Shown: positions 1-6,292 of the stretch, one piece after another
How the letters are laid out: every line of letters begins with the position of its first letter
How positions within the stretch are numbered: the first letter of the stretch is position 1
Assembly (NCBI GenBank): GCA_964572365.1
Contig: CAZNFK010000055.1
Span: 1-16,363, forward strand
DNA: 16,363 nt
Source: Salinimicrobium sp964572365
GTDB lineage: Bacteria > Bacteroidota > Bacteroidia > Flavobacteriales > Flavobacteriaceae
Reading direction: 5' to 3'
Notes under the pieces: model-generated
The model's input: the letters and a program-made list of their open reading frames with translations, nothing else
Databases searched by the model: none
Told to the model about the DNA's origin: nothing
Position numbers and translations under genes: made by a program

Positions 1-28
1 GTATCTTTTTGCCGCTTAGTACAGACAT
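1..28 (-). CDS. coaBC: CoaBC N-terminus (phosphopantothenoylcysteine decarboxylase/ligase), cut by left edge
   Basis: Only nine codons are present (MSVLSGKKI, ATG at 28-26); the rest lies beyond the left edge. The peptide fits the usual start of flavobacterial CoaBC, where a GKKI-type beta strand leads into the flavin-binding fold. CoaBC joins cysteine to 4'-phosphopantothenate and decarboxylates the product during coenzyme A synthesis. The start codon lies three bases after the stop of the omega-subunit gene, so the two are surely co-transcribed. The bamD-rpoZ-coaBC order is common in Flavobacteriia and supports the call. Nine residues alone could not prove it; the name rests mostly on context. 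Confidence 0.65.
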
Positions 29-31
29 TTG

Positions 32-358
32 TTATTCTTCGCTTTTAGTATTGCGATAGTAGATCTTGTCTTCCAACCACTCCTGAACTGCTAAAGCATG
101 TGGTTTAGGCAGTTTCTCATAGAACTTGGAAACTTCGATCTGCTCCTTGTTTTCGAATATCTCATCAAGGCTGTCGTTGTAAGTAGCAAATTCATCTAAC
201 TTCTCCAGCAACTCTTTTTTAATTTCAGAGTTGATCTGTGTAGCCCTTTTGGAAATCACAGAGATGGCCTCGTAAATGTTGTTAGTCGGCGCATCAATTG
301 AATTTTTATCCAAAGTAATGGTATTCACAGGCGCATCAGTCTTCTTTAAATCTATCAT
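32..358 (-). CDS. rpoZ: RNA polymerase omega subunit, Bacteroidota RpoZ/Rpb6 type
   Basis: This 108-residue protein is the omega-type subunit that helps assemble and stabilise the beta' subunit of RNA polymerase in the cytoplasm. It follows the flavobacterial form of the family: a short N-terminal strand (KKTDAPVNT), the segment NIYEAISVISKRATQINSEI at about 28-47, which corresponds to the conserved helical core of omega/Rpb6, then an acidic helix and a C-terminal PKPHALAVQEWLEDKIYYR block. ATG at 358 gives a product of normal length. It lies 16 bases after the bamD stop and three bases before the coaBC start, so it is the middle gene of a bamD-rpoZ-coaBC operon. Bacteroidota omega proteins diverge strongly from the E. 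coli protein, so the call rests on family resemblance and gene order. Confidence 0.85.
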   Translation of the reverse strand: MIDLKKTDAPVNTITLDKNSIDAPTNNIYEAISVISKRATQINSEIKKELLEKLDEFATYNDSLDEIFENKEQIEVSKFYEKLPKPHALAVQEWLEDKIYYRNTKSEE

Positions 359-374
359 TGTTACTTCTTCTTGA

Positions 375-1205
375 TTATAAATTTTGTTCTTTTTCGGTTA
401 TATCTGTAAAAGCAGCCTCGGCTTCAGAAACAAATTTTCCTTCGGGATAATAACGCAAATAATCTTCATAATAATTGCGGGCTTCCTTCAGTCTTTCGGG
501 CATGGCGTATGCGTAACTGTTAATGGCATATTGATATGCTGAATCAAACTTATAGAAAAACGCCAGCTCCCTGAACGGGGAACCCGGATACTCTAAAATG
601 AAGTTATTGAAGGCAGTTATGGCCGCCTTATAATTACGCGTATGGTGATATTGCTTGGCGATCTCGTAAGCTTTCTTTTCCAGTTTCACCCGAAGTTCTG
701 TTACCAGCTCATTTGCTTCCTCCAGCTTTTCACTTTCGGGAAAACGGTTTATATAAGCCTGTAATTTCTCGATAGCTTTGTGAGTATCTGCCTGGTCAAG
801 GTCATATCTTGGTGAAAGAAAATAGTAGCTTTTAGCACCTTTAAATGCAGCCTCATCCAATTTCTCACTTTGCGGATAGGTCTCAACAAAACGTTCAAAT
901 TGATAACCGGCGAGATAATAATCTCCAAGTTCATAATAGGTATCGGCATAAATGAACATTAATTTTTGAGCCTGGGGTTTCCCGCGGTACTCCGGCACGA
1001 TCTGTTCAAATATGCGAAGGGCTTTTTTAAATTTCCTGCTTGTATTTCCTTCTCCCGCTTTGGCTTCATTGTACAACTGTTCTGCAGTGGTGTACTTCAA
1101 ACCGGTATCCTTACTCTTTAGGACCTTTTGATACTCGCTACAGGAAGTGGCGACAATGACAATGCTTAAAAGGAGGATTATTTTCTTCATTCTATTTATT
1201 AACAT
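375..1205 (-). CDS. bamD: Outer membrane assembly lipoprotein BamD (YfiO)
   Basis: BamD is the essential lipoprotein partner of BamA in the machine that inserts beta-barrel proteins into the outer membrane. The N-terminus has a lysine-rich head, a hydrophobic run and a lipobox ending ATSC, with the acylated cysteine at residue 22 from the first ATG. The rest is helical TPR-like repeats rich in Tyr, Ala and Glu (ADTYYELGDYYLAGYQFERF near residue 90; NYKAAITAFNNFILEYPGSPF near 190). The length of about 270 residues is normal for the family. There are two possible starts: ATG at 1205 (MLINRMKK) and ATG at 1190 (MKKIILLL). I give 1205 because a perfect -7 box ends four bases before it, the same spacing as at two other genes here; 1190 has the more usual lipoprotein start. 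It is the first gene of the bamD-rpoZ-coaBC operon and lies downstream of dapA. Confidence 0.9.
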   Translation of the reverse strand: MLINRMKKIILLLSIVIVATSCSEYQKVLKSKDTGLKYTTAEQLYNEAKAGEGNTSRKFKKALRIFEQIVPEYRGKPQAQKLMFIYADTYYELGDYYLAGYQFERFVETYPQSEKLDEAAFKGAKSYYFLSPRYDLDQADTHKAIEKLQAYINRFPESEKLEEANELVTELRVKLEKKAYEIAKQYHHTRNYKAAITAFNNFILEYPGSPFRELAFFYKFDSAYQYAINSYAYAMPERLKEARNYYEDYLRYYPEGKFVSEAEAAFTDITEKEQNL

Positions 1206-1209
1206 CTGG

Positions 1210-1217
1210 CAAAAATA
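1210..1217 (-). promoter_or_regulatory. Bacteroidota -7 box of bamD
   Basis: On the minus strand this reads TATTTTTG, an exact match to TAnnTTTG. Four bases (CCAG) separate it from the ATG at 1205. The transcript would therefore start at or next to that ATG, or have a leader of about 15 bases if ATG 1190 is used. I see no TTG at the expected -33 distance. Confidence 0.55.
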
Positions 1218-1270
1218 CTCTTTTCTACCTTATTATAAAAACTTTAGTTCCTTCAGGAATTACAGGCACT

Positions 1271-1303
1271 TTCAGCAATTCTGCTGATCTTAATTCAGCA
1301 GAA
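1271..1303 (-). terminator. Hairpin after dapA, possible terminator or attenuator
   Basis: A perfect 9-bp inverted repeat pairs 1279-1287 (TTCTGCTGA) with 1295-1303 (TCAGCAGAA), with a 7-base loop, starting two bases after the dapA stop codon. A third element at 1272-1277 (TCAGCA) can pair with 1282-1287 instead, so two exclusive hairpins are possible. No T-run follows directly on the minus strand, so this is not a classic intrinsic terminator. A TTTTT run occurs only about 30 bases later, next to the bamD promoter region. Confidence 0.4.
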
Positions 1304-1305
1304 AA

Positions 1306-2181
1306 CTAAAAATTATCCACAAAGGAATTTATCTTTTCGGTCAGGTTTTCACTCGCTTTCACCAGTGGCAATCTCAAGGTGTTCTTGCAGATCCCATGTT
1401 TGGCGAGCAGGGCTTTGATCCCAACCGGATTTCCTTCAGCAAATATAAGGTCAATCGATGGGGCTATATCATAGTGCAGTTTATAAGCATTATCTACATC
1501 TCTCTCCAGGCCTAACCTTACCATTCGCGAAAATTCCGCAGGGAAACCCTGGCCTATTACCGAAATGACCCCGTGCCCCCCGGCCAGTACCATGGGTAAC
1601 GTGATCATGTCATCTCCCGAAATAACCAGGAAACCTTTTGGAACAAGACTTATCAGGTTCATTGCCTGCACCATATCACCGGCAGCTTCTTTGATTCCAA
1701 TGATATTTTTGAAATCTTCTGCCAGCCTCTTCACAGTAGCCGGAAGTATATTAGAAGCCGTTCTCCCCGGAACATTGTAAAGGATGACCGGTTTGGGTGA
1801 CGCGGCGGCTACAGCTTTATAGTGCTGATAAATCCCCTCCTGCGAAGGTTTGTTATAGTATGGAGAGACAGAAAGTATGGCCTCAAAATCAGAAAGATCA
1901 ATAGTATTAAGCTCTTCCACTACTTTAGAGGTACAGTTACCGCCAACGCCCAACACGAGGGGGATCCTGCCTTTATTTTCCTCTACTACAGCAGCTATTA
2001 CCTGTTTTTTCTCTTCTGTTGTCAAGGTTGCGCTTTCACCTGTAGTACCCAGCACCACCATATAATCTATCCCGTTCTCTACCTGGAAATTTACCAGTTT
2101 TTTCAAAGCTTCAACATCCACTTGCAGATCATCTGTAAAGGGGGTGATCAACGCTACACCGGTACCAATAAATTTTTCCAT
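1306..2181 (-). CDS. dapA: 4-hydroxy-tetrahydrodipicolinate synthase DapA
   Basis: DapA condenses pyruvate with aspartate semialdehyde, the first committed step of the diaminopimelate/lysine pathway, in the cytoplasm. The 291-residue TIM-barrel protein has the family's full length. The key residues are present: GTTGES at 45-50 with the Thr46-Thr47 pair, Tyr109 in SPYYNKP, Tyr135 and Arg140 in YNVPGRT, and the Schiff-base Lys164 in GIKEAAGD. The later motif SGDDMITLPMVLAGGHG at about 188-204 is also typical. Its ATG shares one base with the stop of the DUF6913 gene (TAATG), so translation is probably coupled and both genes use the promoter at 2709-2716. A hairpin follows the stop codon directly. 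Nothing is unusual in the protein. Confidence 0.97.
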   Translation of the reverse strand: MEKFIGTGVALITPFTDDLQVDVEALKKLVNFQVENGIDYMVVLGTTGESATLTTEEKKQVIAAVVEENKGRIPLVLGVGGNCTSKVVEELNTIDLSDFEAILSVSPYYNKPSQEGIYQHYKAVAAASPKPVILYNVPGRTASNILPATVKRLAEDFKNIIGIKEAAGDMVQAMNLISLVPKGFLVISGDDMITLPMVLAGGHGVISVIGQGFPAEFSRMVRLGLERDVDNAYKLHYDIAPSIDLIFAEGNPVGIKALLAKHGICKNTLRLPLVKASENLTEKINSFVDNF

Positions 2182-2702
2182 TATTCTGTTTTATTTAAAA
2201 TGTTCAAATATTTTTTCAATTCGGCGATAAAAATGTCAACTTCCCCAAACCCGGTGGAGATCAGCATATCGAAAAGACCGGCAGAACTTGAACCTTCTGT
2301 ACGCCCCACTTTCAATCCTGCATTAGCGACAGAAACGAGAAGAGCCGCCAGTTTATTATCTGTTTCAGTAAAGGAGATCAACACATCCATTTCTCGTTGT
2401 GCGAAGCCCGTGATCTCTCCATTACGGATCTTGCCGTTCCAGCCAAGATCCTTACGGGTAAACACCAGCCCCTGAAATTCATCTCCCTTCTGCCCTTCAT
2501 CTTTGCACACCACCACCTGGAAATTAGTGTCCCGTAAATTGAGATCTTCCTGAAGTCGTAGAAATTTATTCTTAAGGCCTTCGTCATCACGATCAAGGAT
2601 CACCCCTATTCGCTGACTTTGTTTCTCCTCCCCCGAAAGGGATCTTTTAATAGCTGCCGCCATTCTTCTTTTGGCAACTCCAATCTTTAGGTTTGAAAGC
2701 AT
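2181..2702 (-). CDS. DUF6913 family protein
   Basis: This is a soluble 173-residue protein of unknown function that resembles the DUF6913 family, which is common in Flavobacteriia and often sits beside dapA. It has a basic N-terminal helix (MLSNLKIGVAKRRMAAAIKR), alternating alpha/beta segments (RIGVILDRDDE near 31-41; MDVLISFTETDNKLAALLVSVA near 120-141), the block GLFDMLI near 152-158 and a C-terminal KKYLNILNKTE. The pattern suggests a small Rossmann-like fold, but I see no catalytic motif. ATG 2702 is the start; an in-frame TTG at 2711 lies inside the -7 box and would not be transcribed. The 1-base overlap with dapA points to a shared mRNA. A role in lysine synthesis is not shown by the sequence. 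Confidence 0.75.
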   Translation of the reverse strand: MLSNLKIGVAKRRMAAAIKRSLSGEEKQSQRIGVILDRDDEGLKNKFLRLQEDLNLRDTNFQVVVCKDEGQKGDEFQGLVFTRKDLGWNGKIRNGEITGFAQREMDVLISFTETDNKLAALLVSVANAGLKVGRTEGSSSAGLFDMLISTGFGEVDIFIAELKKYLNILNKTE

Positions 2703-2708
2703 AGGGTG

Positions 2709-2716
2709 CAAAATTA
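2709..2716 (-). promoter_or_regulatory. -7 box of the DUF6913-dapA operon
   Basis: The minus strand reads TAATTTTG, an exact TAnnTTTG match, six bases before the ATG at 2702. This gives a leader of zero to a few bases. A TTTG at 2735-2732 is 15 bases upstream, slightly too close for a standard -33 element. The box also rules out the TTG start at 2711. Confidence 0.55.
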
Positions 2717-2759
2717 GGTATTAAAAAAACACAAAAAGAAGAGTTCAAAGAGAATTTCT

Positions 2760-3458
2760 CTATACAAGGTGTAAGAGGCGCAGTTTTTTCTCCGGCGTCA
2801 CAAAAAAGAGCAGGGCAAGCTTGATGGCCGCGAACCTGATAAGAGAGCCCACGATCTCCACACTCAGATCGGGAAAGTAAAACACCTCCATATCCCTGAA
2901 AACATCTGCGAAGATGAACGAAATGGTTAGGCACATGAAGAATACCGATTTTTTGGAAAAGGAATTAAGGTAATAGATAAGAGCTATTACTGCCAGGATA
3001 AGGATATTCAGATAATAAATAATGTAATAGGACAACAGAAAGCCGTCTGAAAGATTACGTTCCAGCTCAAGGACGTGAAGAGAAAGCAAATAGGCATAAA
3101 TTGCAACCACTGCAACGAAATACAAGGACATGAATCTGCTGCCTTTCTCGTATTCTGTATGTTTAATGGCTTCTCTTACTAGGAATATATAGCACCCTAT
3201 CCAAAGACCTATGCTGATATAACTAAAGAACCAGGTTTGGTGAAAAAAACTCAGAGTGTTCGCCGCGACCAAAAAAATCAGAAATGCGTAAAGATTGTAA
3301 TTCCCAACCGGAAGCTGTTTATAATAGTAGGCAAGCAGCGGCAGAATAAAAAGAAAATCCCCGGATTTTTCAAGCCAGAAGTTCTCCTGAAAAATACCTA
3401 TAACATTTGCTGTAACAGCCCCTACCACCAGTAAAGCAAAAAAGTATTTTTGTTTCAT
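2760..3458 (-). CDS. Polytopic membrane protein, distant YhhN/TMEM86-like (paralogue A)
   Basis: This 232-residue protein consists almost entirely of hydrophobic segments. I count about eight membrane helices, near 6-24, 34-46, 56-70, 77-95, 110-130, 143-165, 172-190 and 200-219. The layout and the early FLFILPLLAYYYK segment recall the YhhN/TMEM86 family, whose eukaryotic members are lysoplasmalogenases. The last two helices align without gaps to the next gene (3556-4269), with a shared D[LI]SVEI at 197-202. A family-like Asp is present at 185, but the first GDxxL motif of the family is not visible, so enzyme activity is doubtful. ATG at 3458 is clear. Upstream, three phased GATAAAA motifs lie at 3522-3549. 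The family assignment is an inference from pattern; 'conserved membrane protein' is the safe name. Confidence 0.6.
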   Translation of the reverse strand: MKQKYFFALLVVGAVTANVIGIFQENFWLEKSGDFLFILPLLAYYYKQLPVGNYNLYAFLIFLVAANTLSFFHQTWFFSYISIGLWIGCYIFLVREAIKHTEYEKGSRFMSLYFVAVVAIYAYLLSLHVLELERNLSDGFLLSYYIIYYLNILILAVIALIYYLNSFSKKSVFFMCLTISFIFADVFRDMEVFYFPDLSVEIVGSLIRFAAIKLALLFFVTPEKKLRLLHLV

Positions 3459-3521
3459 ACTTCAGAAATTACCGCAATATATGAATTTCGGCTTTTCGTA
3501 ATTTGATATGTTATTTTTTTA

Positions 3522-3549
3522 GATAAAAGGTTGATAAAACCCGATAAAA
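3522..3549. repeat. Three phased GATAAAA motifs
   Basis: GATAAAA occurs at 3522-3528, 3533-3539 and 3543-3549, with starts 11 and 10 bases apart, so all three face the same side of the helix. They lie 64-91 bases upstream of the ATG at 3458 and just after the stop of the upstream gene. They could be a tandem protein-binding site, or chance in AT-rich DNA. Confidence 0.4.
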
Positions 3550-3555
3550 GTAGGC

Positions 3556-4269
3556 TTAGAAGTAGGGAATATCTGCCGATCTTCTTCTGTTTAAGCCATG
3601 CTCCACAAGAGCGTAATATGCGATCACATGGAATAACGGATAGAATATCTCCACGCTGATATCAGAAATTACATACGTTTTAAAAAAAAGGGAAATTTCA
3701 GAAACCAGTAACGATGCCGAAGCCAGCATAAGCCAAAGAGATGCGTAGTGCGATTTCAGCAAATAAGCGGTAAAAGTAAGGGCCAGTAGAAAAATAAGAA
3801 GGAAGAGATAGGTGTAAGCCCTGAATTTCACATCGGTTATCACTTCCGGAACCAGTTCTGCAATGGTATAAAATAAAAAAGCTAAAAAACCATACATGAT
3901 AAATAGAGAGATCCATTCTACGAAATGGACTTTTGCTTTTGGAAATCCGGTTATGGCAAATCCATAAATGATTACAAGTCCTGCGAGAAAAGCAGTGATC
4001 GTGAAGTAATTAAAATTCAGAAAATCATATAAAATAAAAATATCCCGAATGTAAAAAAAGACTAAGGCCAGCACCAGAAGTATGAACCAGTTTTTGGTTT
4101 TATATCGATAATATAGGATAAGCACCGGTACGAGAAGGTAGTTTGCCGCAATAGTCAAGTATTGAAGATCAAACAAGGAACCAATGATGAAGGCCACTGC
4201 CGTAAAAAGGAATCCTAAAAAGACTTTTTTACTTGTCTTCACTCCGTTCTTGGTTAAAATTTGGTTCAA
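3556..4269 (-). CDS. Polytopic membrane protein, distant YhhN/TMEM86-like (paralogue B)
   Basis: This protein of up to 237 residues has about eight membrane helices and ends in a short basic tail (NRRRS). It fits the YhhN pattern better than its neighbour: YLLVPVLILYYRYK near 44-57 resembles the early conserved P-x-L segment, RDIFIL at 75-80 resembles the GDxxL motif, and the final helices at about 178-222 keep the family layout, though the usual Asp is Glu191. YhhN/TMEM86 members that have been studied cleave lysoplasmalogens; whether this one does is unknown. The frame has no ATG start. TTG at 4269 and GTG at 4242 are both possible, and I give the longer form. It shares the DISVEI block with the gene at 2760-3458, so the two are probably an old duplication. 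Confidence 0.6.
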   Translation of the reverse strand: MNQILTKNGVKTSKKVFLGFLFTAVAFIIGSLFDLQYLTIAANYLLVPVLILYYRYKTKNWFILLVLALVFFYIRDIFILYDFLNFNYFTITAFLAGLVIIYGFAITGFPKAKVHFVEWISLFIMYGFLAFLFYTIAELVPEVITDVKFRAYTYLFLLIFLLALTFTAYLLKSHYASLWLMLASASLLVSEISLFFKTYVISDISVEIFYPLFHVIAYYALVEHGLNRRRSADIPYF

Positions 4270-4299
4270 TAGATATTCTTAAGACCTTTCAATTAAGGT

Positions 4300-4333
4300 G
4301 AAAAATAGGATTTTTTTCGATATCCGGACACAA
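4300..4333 (-). promoter_or_regulatory. Possible promoter of the 3556-4269 gene
   Basis: The minus strand carries TTG at 4333-4331, then 23 bases, then TATTTTTC at 4307-4300, one mismatch from TAnnTTTG. This would give a leader of about 25 bases to TTG 4269 or about 52 bases to GTG 4242. It is a weak call because of the mismatch at the conserved final G. Confidence 0.3.
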
Positions 4334-4386
4334 CAAGAGCAAAAAAGTAGGAAAAACCTCCTTTCCTGGAGAAATTTCGTATTAGC

Positions 4387-4418
4387 TTGTTCAGAAAAAA
4401 GATAAAAATTTATTTTTG
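4387..4418 (+). promoter_or_regulatory. Promoter of the split 5'-nucleotidase operon
   Basis: TTG at 4387-4389, a 21-base spacer and TATTTTTG at 4411-4418 match the Bacteroidota -33/-7 consensus. The leader to the ATG at 4442 would be about 18 bases, without a Shine-Dalgarno sequence. It is back to back with the possible promoter of the minus-strand membrane protein gene. Confidence 0.6.
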
Positions 4419-4441
4419 TCCAGGCCTTCATTCCCTGACTT

Positions 4442-5203
4442 ATGAAAAAACATTTTTTCTTCCTGCTCCTTAGCCTGGTTTTTACCATTTCCTGTAAAAA
4501 CAGTAAAGTTTACGAAGTTTCCCAAATTACAGGAAAACAACTCCCTGTTAGCGATTCTATACCTGAGAATGATGCTATTTCTGAATACATCAGGCCCTTT
4601 AAAGAACATATTGACCAGGAAATGAATGCTGTTTTGGCTTTTTCCCCTTTTGACCTGGTGAAGACCGATGGAGAGCTCAATACCGCGATAGGAAATATGA
4701 TGGCCGATGCGGTGATGGATCTTTCCAACCCCGTTTTCAAGAAACGCACCGGCAATTCAATAGACATCGTGCTTTTGAACCATGGCGGAATTAGATCATC
4801 TGTCGAAAAGGGCGATATCACCACCCGCACCGCTTTCCAAATTATGCCTTTTGAAAATGAGGTGGTAGTCGCCAAAATGAAAGGAGAGGCCGTAAGAGAT
4901 CTTGTGCATTATTTGATCGACGCAGGGGTTGCTCATCCTGTTTCTGGAATAGAACTGGTCCTTAACAGCAAAAATGCGATCAAAAAATTGTTGATACAGG
5001 GAAAACCTGTTGAAGATGACAAAAATTACTATGTAGCGACCAACGATTATCTGTTGCAAGGAGGAGACAACATGGCGTTTTTTTCAAAAGCCATAGAGGT
5101 CACCCCCCTGAATTATAAGATCAGGAATTTGCTGATCGATTATTTTAAAAAGCACGACACCATAGCTCCTGTGAAAGACTCACGCTTTATCAAATTGAAA
5201 TGA
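4442..5203 (+). CDS. 5'-nucleotidase C-terminal domain as a lipoprotein
   Basis: This 253-residue protein consists only of the substrate-binding (5_nucleotid_C) half of a UshA/CD73-type 5'-nucleotidase. The N-terminus is a lipoprotein signal: MKKHFFFLLL, then a lipobox ending TISC with Cys18. The Lys after the cysteine and the lack of a run of acidic residues do not resemble the known surface-export signal, so a periplasm-facing location is more likely. Family landmarks are NHGGIR at 113-118, PFENEVVV at 136-143 and ATNDYLLQGGDNM at 199-211. The catalytic metallophosphoesterase half is the next gene, whose ATG overlaps this stop (ATGA at 5200-5203). The two products probably work together to dephosphorylate nucleotides or related phosphate esters outside the cytoplasm. 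Order is reversed compared with single-chain enzymes, where the metal domain comes first. Confidence 0.85.
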   Translation: MKKHFFFLLLSLVFTISCKNSKVYEVSQITGKQLPVSDSIPENDAISEYIRPFKEHIDQEMNAVLAFSPFDLVKTDGELNTAIGNMMADAVMDLSNPVFKKRTGNSIDIVLLNHGGIRSSVEKGDITTRTAFQIMPFENEVVVAKMKGEAVRDLVHYLIDAGVAHPVSGIELVLNSKNAIKKLLIQGKPVEDDKNYYVATNDYLLQGGDNMAFFSKAIEVTPLNYKIRNLLIDYFKKHDTIAPVKDSRFIKLK

Positions 5204-6111
5204 ACAGAAGGAACTTCATAAAAAAATCGGCTGCTGCCGGTACCTTGGTTGGAATTGGCAGTTTTGGACTTTTATCTTTTTCTGCGGAAGATAAAAGAAA
5301 ACATATTACCATTCTGCACACCAATGACACCCATAGCCATATTGAACCTTTTAGTCCAGACCATGCCGAATATCCAAATATGGGAGGGGTAGCAAGAAGA
5401 TACAGTTTGGTTAGCAGCATTCGAAAGGAAAACCCGAATACTTTATTACTGGATGCCGGAGACATTTTTCAGGGCACCCCTTATTTCAATTTTTACGGTG
5501 GTGAACTGGAATTCAAACTCATGTCAAAAATGGGATATGATGCTGCAACAATTGGAAACCATGACTTCGACAACGGTATAGACGGCCTGCTCGCCCAGCT
5601 ACCCAATGCAGACTTTCCTTTTGTAAATGCCAATTATGATTTTACCAATACCGTACTGGAAGGAATGGTCAATCCCTATAAAGTGTTCACCAGGGATGAT
5701 GTAAAAATAGGAGTATTTGGAGTGGGGATAGAATTACAAGGACTCGTGAGTAAAAAACTTTACAAAGAGACCCGGTATCTCGACCCGGTGGAAATGACCC
5801 GTGAAACTGTGGCCCGTTTAAAAAATGAAGAAAAGTGCGAATTGATCATATGTCTATCCCATTTAGGTTACCATTATAAAGACGAAAAGATTAGTGATCT
5901 TCAACTTGCCGCTAATACAAAAGACATTGATCTTATTATTGGAGGCCATACTCACACCTTCTTACCCAAACCCACCGTTGTAAAAAACAGTGAAGAAAAG
6001 AACGTACTGGTAAACCAGGTGGGATGGGCCGGAATCAACCTGGGAAGAATTGATTTCTTCCTGGACCGCAACGGAAAAAAAGAAGGTCAGGGCCGCAGCA
6101 TAATCATCTAA
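5200..6111 (+). CDS. 5'-nucleotidase metallophosphoesterase domain with Tat signal
   Basis: This 303-residue protein is the catalytic half of a UshA-type 5'-nucleotidase. The start MNRRNFIKKS with the following small and hydrophobic residues to about 29 is a twin-arginine export signal. The dimetal ligands are all visible: Asp43 and His45 (HTNDTHSH), Asp88 (DAGDIFQG), Asn120-His121 (GNHDFDNG), His221 (LSHLGY), and His250 and His252 (GGHTHTF). The protein stops after this domain and has no C-terminal nucleotide-binding domain; that part is the preceding gene, which overlaps by four bases. Export in folded form by Tat while the partner goes by the lipoprotein route suggests assembly in the periplasm. 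Exact substrate (nucleotides, sugar nucleotides, cyclic nucleotides) cannot be told from sequence. Confidence 0.88.
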   Translation: MNRRNFIKKSAAAGTLVGIGSFGLLSFSAEDKRKHITILHTNDTHSHIEPFSPDHAEYPNMGGVARRYSLVSSIRKENPNTLLLDAGDIFQGTPYFNFYGGELEFKLMSKMGYDAATIGNHDFDNGIDGLLAQLPNADFPFVNANYDFTNTVLEGMVNPYKVFTRDDVKIGVFGVGIELQGLVSKKLYKETRYLDPVEMTRETVARLKNEEKCELIICLSHLGYHYKDEKISDLQLAANTKDIDLIIGGHTHTFLPKPTVVKNSEEKNVLVNQVGWAGINLGRIDFFLDRNGKKEGQGRSIII

Positions 6112-6292
6112 TCTCCTTTTTTAACCCTTTTTTAAAGCTTTTCCTCTAAAGAGAAAATAATTTTATAGCTTTACTATATCCCCCTATTTTTACGAATTTA
6201 CTCTTCCATAGTTCCAAATGAAACTCTGGCAGATTGATCCTGTGTGAAATTTATTCCAATTAACATAAATGCTGCCTACAAACTAACCTCTA

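Noticed and set aside
1249..1260. TTCCTTCAGGAA imperfect palindrome as operator or terminator
   Set aside because: A two-base centre is too tight for a hairpin, and a similar string occurs near 11879-11888 without matching context.
1822..2475. 217-residue open frame on the plus strand opposite dapA and DUF6913
   Set aside because: It lies wholly antisense to two well-supported genes, its product resembles nothing I know and is rich in Ser, Phe and Cys as expected from reverse translation of a coding strand.
4279..4488. 69-residue minus-strand frame in the gap before the 5'-nucleotidase gene, with AAAGGAGGT on that strand at 4364-4356
   Set aside because: It overlaps the start of a clear gene and its promoter, and no start codon follows the purine-rich stretch at a usable distance.
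6139..6157. TTTTC-CTCT / AGAG-AAAA fold after the nucleotidase gene as a terminator
   Set aside because: The stem has a bulge, a loop of only two to four bases and AT-rich pairs; no clean T-run follows. Too weak to list. The rest of 6112-6292 shows only one-mismatch -7 boxes (TAGCTTTA, TATTTTTA).
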